Part shown: positions 21,973 through 35,203 of the stretch, one piece after another | How positions within the stretch are numbered: position 1 is the stretch's first letter | Layout: the number at the start of each line of letters is the position of its first letter | DNA from: Torymus aiolomorphi | Taxonomy: Eukaryota; Arthropoda; Insecta; Hymenoptera; Torymidae | Reading direction: 5' to 3' | Assembly: GCA_036365515.1 (NCBI GenBank) | Contig: CM070873.1 | Coordinates: forward strand, 86,511,948 to 86,575,947 | Length of the DNA stretch: 64,000 nt | The notes under the pieces: generated by a model | The model's input: the letters and a program-made list of their open reading frames with translations, nothing else | Database searches by the model: none | What the model was told of the DNA's origin: nothing | Made by a program: the position numbers and the translations under genes

Positions 21973-24900
21973 TTATAGTCGTCTTATTTTTTTACCTGGA
22001 ATATCCAAGTTTTCTTCTAATAATTGTACATATTTTTGAGCACTTAAAGGCAAGTTATCAAAAGAGCGCACGCCTTCAGTACTCGTTTGCCATCCTTCGA
22101 ATTCTTCATAAATAGGTTCAACTTTTGCTAACTCTGATGTACTGCTTGGGAAGTAATCAATTTCTTTTCCATTCAAACGATATCCTGTACAAACTTTGAT
22201 GGTTGGCAATGTATCCAATATATCCAGTTTAGTTAAGCAAATTGACGTGTAACTGAAACAAATTACGTTAATAATCAAAGTTTAGAACTAAAATTTTCAA
22301 TAATAAATAAAGTTTTATTATGTAAATTTTAAAAATCCTCTAAGCTGAATGTATAAAATATTTGTTTACTTTTTCAACTTGTTTTGCCAAGTCTTTCATA
22401 AGAATTAAAAAAATTATTGAAGTTGTTGAAAAGTATGAAGGACTTTGAATCCCAAAAGTAATTGATTAAACTATTTTATTTACCCCTAAGTAATGCATAA
22501 TAATAACTAAAGTATAAACAAATTTTAAGAATATTTCTAAACTTTTAAATTTCTATTGAAATTTGTTTAATCTAAAATAATGTGAAAAGATTTGTTTAAA
22601 TATTTAATTAAATCAAATTTTGAAAATGTCACTATGATGAAAAATAGAACATGGTTATATCATTTAAACCCTAATTTTTAAATATGAGACTAAAGTTAGC
22701 AGGCAATTGGTCAGAGAAGTTATTTGGACCATTCCTGTATACTGGAATTTAAGCAAGTTATATTTCTGAAAATTTATTTATGCATTCAAGGATGCACCCT
22801 AACTAAAATAGAAAAGTTACAAAAAATGAACAGGCTTACGTTGTTTATTTATTGTTAATTAAATATTGCAAAAAGCCATAAGAAAAAAAGTAAGCCTGTT
22901 CAATTTCTACATTGAATGAATAATGCAAATGAATTTACAGAGATTGGACAGGCTCAGATTCAATTTTATTGGACATCAAGGATTTCTTGATTTTAGCAGG
23001 CAGTTGAAAGTTAATAAAAAAATGGAGATTAAATAAAAAGTTAAGGGCGTTCACTTTCTGAAATTTGGCAGTGTTAATTGTTTTGCCTTTACTTATGTAC
23101 CTACAAAAATGTAGAGATTGAACAGGCTTAGTTTTTTTATGGCCTTTTGCAAATTTAATTAATAAATAATCAACATAAACCTGTTCAATTTTTGTAACTT
23201 TCTATTTTAGTTAGGCTGCATCCATAAATGCTTGAATAAATTTTCATTCAAATATAACTTGCTTAGATTCCAATATACAGATATGATCCAAATACTTACT
23301 CTGACCAACGGCCTACCGGCATCTGCCTGCTAACTTCGGCCTCATTTTTTAAGTTAATAAGAAACCTACCCATTTACAATTGCTGTAAATTTCAATAGAG
23401 CTAGGTCTAACCAACCACAGCGCCTTTTCCTTTTTGTTGTGACACCAAATTCAGCACCTCTTTTTTGCAATATTTCACCTGTGGCATCTAATAATTCTGT
23501 GGGAAATGGCCCATCACCAACACGAGTGGTATATGCTTTAACCACTGCTACTATTTCCCCAATCACAGTTGGTGGTAATCCTAAACCAGTGCAAACTCCA
23601 CCAATACTGCAGTTTGAACTTGTAACGTACGGATACGTTCCAAAATCTATATCTAACAGTGCTGCATTAGCACCTTCAACTAAAATCTTCTTTCCCTCTT
23701 TTATTGCTTTATATAAATAGTGAACTGTTTCCTTAACAAGAGGCCTAATGCGTTCAACATATCTGTTAATAAAAAGATACATATTACATTAATAATTCAG
23801 AAAAGTTATGCAAATAAGTAAATATTCTATTGAAGTATTGTGTTAATTATTTTACTATAGGTTTTCACTAAAATATTTCCAGCTCTTAACGGTATACCTG
23901 ATTTACCTAAGTTTGTATTGTAAAGTTTTCTCTGTGAATAACGAATTTATTTAAGTAATTGAAATTTTTTTGAGAAAAAGTTAAGAAATTCATGCTATTC
24001 ATGCTCAGATAACTCTTAAAATTAAAAAAAAATTAATAATTTTCTACTTTTGTAATTCATTGGTTATGATACCCACAAAAGTTTTTAATGCTTTTTTTTT
24101 GTGATTAAATAGATTAATTTAGATTAAATTTTTTAGTTGTAAGAAATAGCAAAAATAATTTAGCATCAATATATCAATATATGTGACCTGGTCTATGAAA
24201 AGGGACCTTATGTGCGAAAACAATCTTATAAATCGATGTATTTTCCTTATTCCAGATTTTAAAAAAATAACAGTATTTTTCGTATTAGTACTCTTCTTTC
24301 TCTTCACTTTTAGTAAACTTTTAAACAAATTATGATTTTTCGGATTTCACCACATCGTCTCAAACTCTATCCGAATCGACAAGAAAGTGAAAAATGATTT
24401 TTTGACACGTAAGGTCCCTTTTCATAGACCAGGTCACATATAAAGTGTAGATAAGTCTAACATACAAAACCTGAATGTTTTAGTTTAATAAAATATGGTA
24501 TAATATAGATACTCTAGCACCTCTATTTGTAATACAAGGCTTCTAGCATTCTATGAAGTTAAAAATTTAGTAAAAAACTTACCCTTTGTAACGTTCCAGT
24601 TCTGTTTTCACATCTACTTCAAGAGCAGGAAAAATCTTCTTATGTGATGATACAAGAGTTATAAACTTTTCTGAGAATGCATCATAATCTCCAACAAGAT
24701 CTCCTATTCTAATTCCAGTTCTGGCTGCTTTACTAGCATATGCAGGACCAATTCCCTTCTTAGTAGTACCTAAAGATCTAGTACCTTTCTCAATTTCTTG
24801 TAATTGATCAACTTGTTGATGGAAGTCAAAAACTATGTGAGCTCTATCAGAAATAATAAGCCGATCTTTCCAGTCCTTAAGTCCTTGAGCCTCATTCTCT

Positions 24901-27900
24901 TCCAACTCTTCAAATAAACCTGGTAAATGAATGACAACTCCATTGCCTAGAAACAGATGAAAGTCAGTATGAAAGGACAATATAATTTGAGCTTTGTAAA
25001 CTGTGCTAATAAACTGAAGTGAATCCGGTAACAAGCAGTACTGGGTATTCTTTGTTAAATCAATAAAATTGTAATAATATCTACAAGGTTAAAGAGACAA
25101 ATCATGAAAACTTACTTTTAGGATAATTAAGCCAAATAAGAAATATATCTTTTTATGGATCAATAGAATATGTGTTAAAGTTATTTAAAATACTTCATGT
25201 TTTCTTTGAAATATAGATTTGTACACATTAAATGAGAACTTTTAAAAACAAGATGTACAAACTCCATTACATGCAAAGTATTAGATACTCTGATAAATGT
25301 AGTTTAATATAAATTTAGTTCAATAAATTAAACAAAAATTTGAGTGCCACTAAAACATTAGCCTATAAAATAAATAATTTTGAAACAAAAAAAATAATTA
25401 ATATCCTATAAATATATACTTAGATACTGAAAAAATTACTTCTTAAAAAAGATTTTATTTTTATCATCTTATATACAAATAAAATATCTAACTTGTCTAT
25501 ATAATCACTAATTTTATAATATTTATCTCAGTAAATTTGTTATACTAAAATACTGATAAGATACTTTTGGTATGCTTGTTTATTGAAATAGTAATCAGAG
25601 TTATAATAAATATAACCCTTAGTCTTCTAATTTAAGTAGTTTAAATAAATGCATTAAACAATATTAAGTTATTTAATATTTTAACAATTTGCAATATATT
25701 AAGATCATTAAATGAATAAAATATATAAAATCATAGTTTATATTTGGACATGATTCCATGACATTCTAAAAACACTTGCTGATAAATAAAAAAAATAAAT
25801 TAATTCATTATACCAGCATATTTTTCAGTGAATAAAAATTTGCCTTTCTACCCATCTGCTATCACATTTACAAAAAGTGTACTTTATCAATTTAATTTTT
25901 ATTTTGATCTATACACAATTATAGATGCTATTAATGTTTTAATTATTTATTTATTTATATAACCAGAATAGTTAGAAATATTTACAAAGTGAATTTTACT
26001 AATTTAATTTTTAATTTATTACTATACGAAAGACATTTTGTATAAGGATTTCAAATAGTAATAGGTATGTAAAGAAAGAAAGCACTGAACAGCAATAACT
26101 AGAGTTAAAAAATTCATTTATGAAGTATGACATTGTATTTAAATTGTTGTTGATTTAAATAAATTATTACCTATAATGGATTTACATCTGGGATTGATTA
26201 TTCCACTAGGTAGAAGGTGGAAGTGGTATTCGGCACCTTCTACTACTACAGTATGACCTGCATTACTTCCTCCCTGTGAAAGTACAGTAATATTTGAAGC
26301 ACAGGATTCATGGAATCACTGAGCATATAATAAATATCAATTAGCTAATTAACCCTTTGTTGGTGGATATTAGAAATAATAGAAAAATAATTGAACTTTA
26401 GTTATTAATACATAAAATACAATATTATAAAAATTTTTTTTATTTCATTTTTATTTGATGTTTTTTAAATTTAAATTATTTTTATATCTTTGATTTTTCA
26501 TGTTAATGATCATATGTCACAAAAGAAGTACTCATTAATATCAAGTAAAAGCAATTTTCAACCCTACAAAAAAATGAATGAAAAGGAAAAAAAGGCTACT
26601 AAGGTCAAATAGGGGTCAGTTCAGTATTGATGGATTTCTATTTTATTTTACTTGTAAAATAAAACACAAGTGATGAAAAATTAAAAAATTATTTTAATAT
26701 AGGTTTGTAATAAATTATTCTACTTAAATTAAATCATTATATATTTTAGCCTAAAAAATCCTTTTATATAAATTTGTAAAAAATTTAAGTAATCATTTAT
26801 GCTAAATTAAAAAAAAAGCAGCTAGCACATATATCTGTCACCAGTTTTAACTAAAAAATTTTTTATATGTATCTATTCAATTGAAAATGAAAAATTTGCG
26901 TAAGAAATTGAGAGCACAAAGGGCTAAATAGTGGTATTGACTATATGCATGGTAGACTACACATTCATGTAAAATTCCTCTGCTCCATTAATACAGCTGT
27001 CGAGTTTTATTCCATTTTCCAAATGATATGTATATCTACTTAAGGAAGAGTAAACAGAGCAATGGAAAGAAAAATGTATATCATTCAAGCACAATCATTT
27101 CGACTCGTAAATCGAAGCAATTGTCAACTCAGTAATCAGTTAGCAGTATTAACACAGAATCTGGCATTTTGCTATGAAATCATATGTCACATAAATAGCT
27201 GTTCATTCGTGCCTAGACATATATATGTCAAAAAAGATTACATCATACTAGTCACAAGATACTTGACATCACAACACATGTTCTAAAGAAAATATTTTTT
27301 TTTGTGATTCAATTATTATCAGATTAAACGATTACTTGAAAAATGGTGTAATCTTGGATTATTATAACAAAAAAATAGTATTATCAATGATAATGATAAA
27401 TGATAAAAATATAGGTAGTTGATACAAATATTTGTGAGAAATTTCACTAAGAAAAAGTTAACATCCTTTTAAGTACAAACAAAGTAGCAACATTGAGTTT
27501 GTTAAACAATAAATATTTATTTTTTTAAATTAAGATTTAATATTCAAGTACTATTTATAAGAAAGTTTCAAGTTTTCTGGAGATAAAAAAATATGGAAAA
27601 AATGTAATGTTTTACAGGAACTTGAAAGTAGTGCTCCAAAATGGCTAATAAATGTTGACCAAGCATTTAAACTAATGTACGAAGATTAGCTGTAAAGGCA
27701 ATAACTCTAAATGAAAGCATATCCATCCGCATGAGTGAGCGACGTTCATGGTACAAGGCCTTGCTCAAGACCTCTAGAAGTGCAAGAGGCCTATAATTGC
27801 GACAGCTGCATATAGAACCGAGAGGAATCACCCGAGGCAGAAGTCGGCAAAGTCAAACCATCAAATCCCGCCATCAACACGTGTGTGCGCGGGCTCGGGG

Positions 27901-28314
27901 CGGACGAGGTAGGTATAGGCAAATGAGGGATGTATAAATAGAAAGCGCGTGCTCTCCTCTCCTCCGCTTCGCCAAGAGGAAGAAAGAGGAACGAGAAAGA
28001 TGCCGAGCCGAGCGCGAGCGCACGCTTGCTTTATTATTGTGAAAGATCGTGGATTTAATGCCAAAGAAAAGGGAGAGAAAAGCAAGGGGTACGCGCAGTA
28101 GGCGGAAAAGAGATGGAGCGAGTGGGAGAAGGATGACTATAAATACGCTGGCTATCGAGAGCTTGCGAATGGCAAAAAAGACGGGAGCAGAGAGCGGGCG
28201 TGAGCGCATTTATACGTGTGTAGTCCCGGGGGCCGCGAGTGCCGAGCTCGGTTGCGCTTGCCTACCTGACACCTGCAGACAACGTCGACGCTGGTGGCCA
28301 GCATGTCGACGACT

Positions 28315-28348
<34 letters not shown>

Positions 28349-28475
28349 GAACGACCGTGACCTTGGCCTGCTGCAGCTGGGCTGCGTTTGAAGAGACCCG
28401 CAACTTCTTCCGGAGCGAGGCCGCTCTGGCCTCGCCGCTGTCGCCGTTCGCCTCCATCCTCACGCACGCGGACAT
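21973..28475 (-). CDS. AdSS: Adenylosuccinate synthetase (5 exons)
   Basis: The enzyme joins IMP and aspartate using GTP to form adenylosuccinate, the first committed step to AMP. Exons in order are 28475-28266, 26273-26171, 24946-24583, 23762-23370 and 22252-21973, with consistent phases, for 449 residues. Family motifs are intact: [12 protein letters not shown] with D49, [10 protein letters not shown] with H77, [95 protein letters not shown] and YRLNGKE. The start is GC-rich, and a second in-frame ATG occurs six codons later. The C-terminus is odd: after LEENLDIPG it reads KKIRRL and stops, without the usual WIGVG tail, although KESIDLFE occurs in the same frame just past the stop. Introns carry MITEs. 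Confidence 0.95.
22676..23356. mobile_element. Foldback element in intron 4 of adenylosuccinate synthetase
   Basis: The left end AAAGTTAGCAGGCAATTGGTCAGAG is mirrored at the right by CTCTGACCAACGG, GCCTGCTAACTT. Inner arms also match, such as GAACAGGCTTAC against GTAAGCCTGTTC and AACTAAAATAGAAAAGTTAC against GTAACTTTCTATTTTAGTTA. Its right end lies only about 14 bp from the splice donor of exon 4 (23369). Confidence 0.7.
24181..24439. mobile_element. 259-bp MITE in intron 3 of adenylosuccinate synthetase
   Basis: The first 30 bases, beginning ATGTGACCTGGTCTATGAAA, are repeated exactly in inverse at the right end (TTTCATAGACCAGGTCACAT), with AT/TA at both flanks. The interior is AT-rich and non-coding. 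Confidence 0.85.
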
Positions 28476-29620
28476 GCCAGGATACTCTCACACGCGCGTC
28501 TCCTTCCTCTGCTCTGCTCCGCTATCACAAATCCGCCTCGCGACTGGAGTACGTCGTGGTGTGATAAGTACTCGTGACCGGGACGGCCGGAAGGTGCTAG
28601 TCCCGCGGCGTTCCAAGCGAGCCTGACGCGCTGCGTGACGGCTGATAACTGACGAGCGCGACGGGCACACCACGAGTAGGAGCTGCCGAGAGCGGCCTGT
28701 TGGCAAATGCTCTCTCTCCTCCCTCCCTGTAGCTCCCTCACGGCGCCGATTTTCCTACTTTTCGTCCCGTCATAGTTATTCGTTCCGCGACGGGGCTTGC
28801 TGGTACTGGCGGAGTCGCACACTACACGGTGGCGCTTTTTGTCCGATCCACGCACCCACCTTGAGATGCGACTGTGCGAAATCCGCAAGTTGCCAAGTCA
28901 TAGGACCAAGTGACGACTGTTGACGGGTCACGTTTCACCGTCGGCCCGACGTCTGACAGTCCTGAGACGCCTCTTTTGCTAGTCCCGGAAAATCGGCCCG
29001 AGTTGCATGATGAGGTACTTATTGCGAGTTCAGATTCTAAGATGACCTGTCGCGTATCTGATTACGCGAGTGCGATGCGTCCTCTATAATTACTTTCTCA
29101 GTCAATGTATTTCTCTTGAGAAAATGAACAAAGTGCCGTACAAAAATGTTTTATTAGATTTTGAAAACTAATGTACGTCTATGTCCTTGGATACAAATAT
29201 ACAATTGTACATTTCAGTGGAATTCTCAATAGCATAAACAAGTTTTTTGCATAAAACTTTTAATGGATTTAACAATGATTTAAACAGCTATTACATTGCA
29301 TCATTAAATTAGCATAATACGATTTCAAATTCACGATAGGTTTAAAAAAATAAAATCATTCAAATCATTGAATTAAATCAACTAAACTACCATTATTTTG
29401 AGTCATGGATTTGTTGCAAACTGAGGAATGTGTGGTGGATATTCGGCAAGTATAAAAAGATTCCGCCTCGGTACTGCAAACGGGCGGTAAAAGTGGCGAT
29501 GTCGATTCAAATACTTACAAATTAAATTAAAGCTTGTTTAATTCAAGATTAAAATTTTAATTCTTAATTAAACGAGCTAACATTTGAATTCTTAATTATA
29601 AAATGACTAATTAAATCGGT
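28476..29620. promoter_or_regulatory. Upstream region of adenylosuccinate synthetase
   Basis: 28476-29000 is CpG-rich and likely contains the promoter and 5' leader. Overlapping open frames on both strands here reflect the base composition. 29000-29620 is AT-rich with no recognisable gene. Confidence 0.4.
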
Positions 29621-29960
29621 GGGTTCCCGGAAAAACCACAAAGTGACAAGTTTTTCAAAATACATTTTATGCCTGACTTCTTATCTTCGAACAGTCCTCT
29701 ATCACGTAATCATGACAGAAATTATTAAAGTGCACTGGTTGCCTTGATTATATACAATGAAAAACGCTGTAACTCCCTTTTTCATCATTATGTTCCCGGA
29801 ATAACCATATATCTCCACTGCTTCTAGAATAACTCCCGGCAAAACCATATAACTCCACTTTTTTCATCCAATATCCTGGAAAAACAATACAACTTCACTT
29901 GACCACTTTTTCAATTGAATATTTTCGGAATAAACTATATAACTATACTTAGATAAGTTG
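29620..29960. repeat. Tandem repeat of about 40-50 bp, left of the 3.4-kb foldback
   Basis: Variants of TCCCGGAATAACCATATA followed by CTCCACT recur at about 29625, 29791, 29836, 29873 and 29922. More copies lie to the right of the foldback (about 33555, 33590 and inverted at 33780), so the foldback seems to sit inside this array. Confidence 0.6.
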
Positions 29961-31599
29961 ACATACCATTTTTCTGTAGCCAAGAGCGGCATATATTAAC
30001 AATATATAGCATAGCCGCCTTTATGTACAGTCAATAGCGATCTTGGCGCGACTACACGGAAAAAGAAATAAGACGCGCCTGGTTACAGAAGGTGCGGAAC
30101 GGATACAGTGCCGTAAGTCCGTAACTGTATTGATGACAGAATGAAACGGTCGCGGTACGCTACACTTGCGCGCGGGACAAAGGCGCGCAACGCCAGCCGT
30201 TGAGTGATGAAACGTCGCTCGTTCCAGTGCGCTGGAACGACTGTCGTTTCGCAGCCGAGACGCACGCGGTTTCGGGCTGAAACGACAGCGCATTGCTAAA
30301 GTTGCGTGCGATGGCGTTTCGAGGCCGAACGCGCCCGGTTCGCGCGCTGAACTCGAGTGGTTTCCGCACGCTGAAACCACTACTGTTAAACAGCCGAGAC
30401 TATCGCGGTTTCGGGCCGAAGCGACAGCGCATCGGTAAAGTTGCGTGCGATGGCGTTACGAGGCCGAACGTACCCGGTTCGCGCGCTGAACTCGGGTAGT
30501 TTCGGCTCGCTGAAGCCACTGCCGTTCCACAGCCGAGACGCGCGCGGTTTCCGGCTCAAACGACAGCACATTGCTAAAGTTGCGTGCGATGGGGTTTCAG
30601 TCCGAAACCGTGCGCTTCTTGGCTGGAAAACTGATTTGAACTATTTTCATGCTGAGACGCAAAAATACTGTTTTTATGAGTGTACAAGTCGCAAGCATCA
30701 CTTACGACTTGCAGATCATCCACTTCTTATCGCTGAGTCTAATTTTTTTAATTCGAAAAGACATACCATACAAATTTTAATTTCATTGTTTTTGAAAGTA
30801 GTGCAACTACTTTATGCAAATAGTACTATCACCTTTTAAAAATCGTGTTGCGCTCTACGCAAATATCGATGCCACGAGTAGGGTACAATTTTTTGTAAAG
30901 TAGCACTACTACAATAAATTTTATTTGTAGTTGCACTACTTGTACCGCCGCTATTCGTGTAGCAAAATATGTTGCGGTAGCGCAAGTTCGGATTTGCCTA
31001 ACACTGATTTTCGATAAAACTTTACTGATATCAGTATAAAACATTTATACACGAATTTTCAAAAGAATGTATAATGCTTTCAATGTATATTCAAGTACTT
31101 TTTATATCAAAAATTCAAACGTTTGCGCTTTCGCAATACACCATCATCACGTGATCATTTTAATCTACCAATAACAACGATCTGAGTCTTAAAGTATCTT
31201 CTTTAGTAAGGAAAAAAATCATATAAGGTAAGTTAATGCAGGTAAGTTGGTCTAATTTTCAGTTCTATGAAAATTAAATTCGATTCCTTTTTAATTATAA
31301 CATCGCAGTATCTACTTTTTACGAGTCAATGGACTTGCAAAACAAGATATAGTATTTTGTTTCCATAAATGGCAAACATTTTTACATAATTTGATTCCCG
31401 GAAACTGAATAGATCCACGATCTATATACTGAATTTTTCATAAATCTTGGAAAATAACAATGCTTTGTAACCAAAATTTTTAAAGTAAAAGGAAATTCAA
31501 ACTATCCCGTAAAATAATGCATATTATAACAATTTTAGTAGACTACTCATTACTGTTGTACGAAAAAATTTTTGACTAATAATAATCATGATTAACTAT

Positions 31600-31830
31600 T
31601 AAAAAAAGGCAAAAAATTAATTGAATGTGTAAAATTTATGTAAAATTCATACAAAATACGTATAAAACTTGTATAAATTGTATACAAAATTTGTATCAAG
31701 TGTATCAAATTTTTACAAATTTTTTCCGAAAAAATGCATATAAAGTTTATACAAGTTTTGTACATATTCTTAGACAAATTTCGTATATATTTTGTACAAA
31801 ATATGTATGTTTTCAGTAGCGACCTGTATT
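31600..31830. repeat. Low-complexity TGTATAAA/TACAAAAT block
   Basis: Short variants of TTGTATAAATTGTATACAAAA repeat on both strands, making overlapping open frames on each. I see no protein family. Confidence 0.5.
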
Positions 31831-32159
31831 TTACAAAATTCTGCACAAATATGACCAATATTTAACAATTTCCATTTATTGACTGTCTGAAAGAGTAAAT
31901 TGGTAACATGTAAACAGTCGAGTGCGTAACGCGTAAGTCGACAGTAACGCTTGATAGGTACAGAGAAAAATATTTGTGTTTAAAAATTCTTAAAAACTCG
32001 CTGAATGTGTCAGAATCCGACTATGAACTGAAGCCACAATCAGCCTTGCGATGCGAAATTTCTTTACAATCGAAAAACGGAAGGAATCGTCAATTTTCCA
32101 ATAATTATAAAAATAATAGCACATCGTGGATCCATTTTAACAAGATATTTTTTAACAAG

Positions 32160-32161
<2 letters not shown>

Positions 32162-32231
<70 letters not shown>
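32162..32231. repeat. (AT)n microsatellite
   Basis: About 35 uninterrupted AT dinucleotides in the middle of the foldback element. Confidence 0.95.
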
Positions 32232-32232
<1 letters not shown>

Positions 32233-34159
32233 ACTTGTACAAAAAAAATCCCATAATAGTTAGATGCTACGCTCAAAAACAAATGGTAAACGAATTCAAT
32301 TTTTATGTAGCTAAAAATTGGACCAACTTACCTTGCAAGACAACCCATCCAATTAAAAATTGTTGCTTCTGAAGCCGGTATTGCAGATGACTCGTCAGGT
32401 CGACAATTTTATAGAAAGTCAAAAAATAAAGGATTTTCAAATGCGTGTCGATGAGAACAACTATTAATTTGTAGTGAGAGGTGAAAATTGACGTCCAGTG
32501 CGCGCTCAGCAAGGGAAAATAAGAAAAGCCCAAAAATTTATTTTTTGCTCTCAGTATTGCTGAAGGCAAATATTTTGAAGAAATACGCATTCGGCAATGG
32601 AAAAATGTATCGCTGAAAGTATTGATCAATTTTGATAAATATATCTTGTATTCATTAATAAAAACAGTATTGATTTACGTGATAAATGTTTTATTGTAAT
32701 AAAAAAAGGTTACGTAGTCAATAATTTCAAATAAAACATTGGAATATATAAGTATTGGTCATCTCTTTAATGATTACAGAGCAAAAGTGCATCTCTGTTT
32801 ATTAAATGACGAAAAACAATAAGTGTCGAGTTGAACGAAATTTAAAAAGAAAAATTCATGAAAGTACTTTCGTTGGCGTGAAAAAAAAAGGAAAAAAAGA
32901 CTCCCACATATAGATCAATTGTCCAGTGGTTTTGCAAGTAGCAATAATGTGCTGCATGATGGAATCCATGCGCGTCTCAGCATCAAAACGCCGTTCGTTC
33001 CGTCCAAGTGAGCTCAAACCACCGCCGTTTTCCAGCCAAGAAGCGCGCGGTTTCGGACCGAAACCCCATCGCACGCAACTTTAGCAATGCGCTGTCGTTT
33101 GAGCCCGAAACCGCGCGCGTCTCGGCTGTGGAATGCCAGTGGCTTCAGCGAGCCGAAACCACCCGAGTTCAGCACGCGAACCGGGCGCGTTCCGCCTTGC
33201 AACGCTATCGTACATAACGTTACCAATGCGCTGTCGTTTCAGCCCGAAACCGTGTGCGTCTCGGCTGCAAAACGACAGCCGTTCCAACGCACTGGAACGA
33301 ACGGCGTTTCATCACTCAACGGCTGGCGTTGCGCGCCTTTGACTGCCCCGCGCGCAAGTATAGCGTACCGCGACCGTTTCATTCTGCCATCAATACAGTT
33401 ACGGACTACGGCACTGTATCCGTTCCGCACCTTCTGTAACCAGGCGCGTCTTATTTTTTTTTCCCTGTAGTATGATAGTATATCGGTTATTGAATTCTTC
33501 GTAAATAATGAAGAATAAAAAAAGTTACCGGTAAATCAATATAATTGACATTGAGACCGGAAAACCATATAATTTCACTCAAATTTTTGTTTCAAAAACC
33601 ATATAAGTGAAAGTAGGTTTCTAAGACATGAACGCTATTTTGTCTATAGTTACTTTGGTAATAGATATGTTATTTAGATTATTATTCATAGATGCAGTGC
33701 TGTATTTAATCTCATTTGTCTTGATTTCAAACAACTATGCGAAACTATAAAAACTCAATTTATTCGAAATCACCAAAGTGGAGATATGTGGTTATTTCTG
33801 GAAGTCATAGATATATTTTTCACTGTATCTGGTAGAAAATAAGCTAAAGAAAATGTCTGGTAAAGTAATTGTACGGTAATTTTGTTAACCAACGGTTACA
33901 ACAAGTGTACCCCTGGCGAAAAAAATCACGTGATTAATCATATGGCTTATCACTTGATTTCTCACTGGATTTCTCACGTGATTTTTCACGTGATTTCTCA
34001 CGTGACGATTTGGCGCGATTTCTCACGTGATTAATCACGTGAAAAATCACGTGACAATACAAACATAAAAAAATAATATATAACGCTAATTGATAATGAA
34101 ACTTGTTTCCTTAATGGATAGCAAATACATTATCGCAGAAAAAAACGATACATAAAATT

Positions 34160-34240
34160 TCCGACTCAACCGAGAATCGAACTCACAAACTTTGGGTTCC
34201 TGCGCAGGCACGCTATCCATTACGCTATCACTCGCCTGAA
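34160..34240 (-). other. tRNA-like sequence, left arm copy
   Basis: This is the inverted copy of the tRNA-like segment at 35127-35203, with a few substitutions. On the minus strand it shows an A-box-like TAGCGTAATGG and a B-box-like GTTCGATTC. I do not propose a working tRNA. Confidence 0.55.
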
Positions 34241-35126
34241 AGATTGTGGTCATTTTCCCCCACATAAGGAGCATTCTCCATATTTATTGCTATTTCAAAT
34301 TGATTATATTGTACATGTAAAATATCAATGGTTTGTAAAAATTAATTATTTATACACTATCTTAATAAAATGCGTAACTTACATTAAAACATTAATTAAT
34401 TAAATTCGAACAACTTAAGAATGTAGTGCCGGTAAAGTAGAAATCAGGTAAGTACAAAATTAATTTTTTTTTTTAACCAAAATACCGAGTTATTTTTATA
34501 AAATGTTATGTATATAAAATTGTAAATAATGATCATTACATTTTTAAAAATTGTTATTACTTTTGAAAAAGTTATTCGAATTTAATTATTTAATATCTCA
34601 ATATAAATTACTTATTTTCTTTAAATAGTGTATAAATAAATAATAATTAGAAATTTTTGATATTTTAGATAAATGATCGTCCTTAATATTTATTTAATTG
34701 CTGTTTAATTTTGATTATTTAATTTGCTATTTAATTTTGATCATTTTGAAAATAAGTAATTTATATTGAGATATTAAATAATTAAATTCAAATAACTTTT
34801 TCAAAAGTAATAAAAATTTTTAAAAATGTAATGATCATTATTTACAATTTTATATACATAACATTTTATAAAAATAACTCGGTATTTTGTTTAAAAAAAA
34901 AATTAATTTTGTACTTACCTGATTTCTACTTTACCGGCCCTACATTCTTAAGTTATTCAAATTAAATTCATTAATGTTTTAATATAAGTTACGCATTTTA
35001 TTAAAATAGTGTATAAATAAATAATTTTTACCAACCATTGATATTTTACATATATAATCAAATTGAAATAGCAATAAATATGGAGAATGCAACTCATGTA
35101 GGTGAAAATGACCACAATCTTTCAGG

Positions 35127-35203
35127 CGAGTGATAGCGTAATGGATAGCGTGCCTGCGCTGGAACCCAAAGTTCGCGAGTTCGATTCTCGGTTGGGCCGG
35201 AAA
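35127..35203 (+). other. tRNA-like sequence, right arm copy
   Basis: TAGCGTAATGG at 35134-35144 fits an A-box (D-arm) and GAGTTCGATTCTC around 35179-35187 fits a B-box, with a T-stem CGAG/CTCG. Spacing between the boxes is that of a tRNA, and a T-run follows at about 35215. The anticodon stem is poor and I cannot build a full cloverleaf, so it looks like a tRNA-derived Pol III promoter rather than a tRNA gene. The D-arm resembles that of arginine tRNAs. Confidence 0.6.

Larger units (their letters stand above)
30051..33471. mobile_element. 3.4-kb foldback element with GC-rich repeat-bearing arms
   Basis: The left arm (30051-30660) and right arm (32968-33471) are inverted copies, starting at CTACACGGAAAAAGAAATAA and ending at TTTTTTTCCCTGTAG. 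Both contain direct repeats of about 140 bp; the unit includes CAGCCGAGACGC, GCGGTTTCGGGCTGAAACGA and AAGTTGCGTGCGATGG. The left arm has three units (from about 30253, 30393 and 30532) and the right arm two, which explains its shorter length. The middle is AT-rich with no recognised gene. Long arms with internal tandem repeats are known in FB and Galileo foldback transposons; kinship here is only an analogy. Open frames in the arms are by-products of GC-rich repeats. Confidence 0.8.

Noticed and set aside
21931..21985. A 37-base intron at the end of adenylosuccinate synthetase
   Set aside because: GT and AG are present, but the length is too short for a usual insect intron and splicing would leave the wrong frame.
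24119..24328. Open frame overlapping the intronic MITE
   Set aside because: It crosses the MITE boundary at 24181 and is explained by AT-rich repeat sequence.
27062..27286. Open frame in intron 1 of adenylosuccinate synthetase
   Set aside because: No similarity to any family I know, AT-rich, and lies opposite to the gene in intronic sequence.
30021..30580. Overlapping open frames on both strands in the GC-rich foldback arms
   Set aside because: The frames repeat with the 140-bp unit and its inverted copy at 32968-33471; none resembles a protein family.
35127..35203. A functional tRNA gene
   Set aside because: A- and B-box are present but the anticodon stem and acceptor stem do not pair well, and the sequence is part of a transposon arm with an inverted copy.
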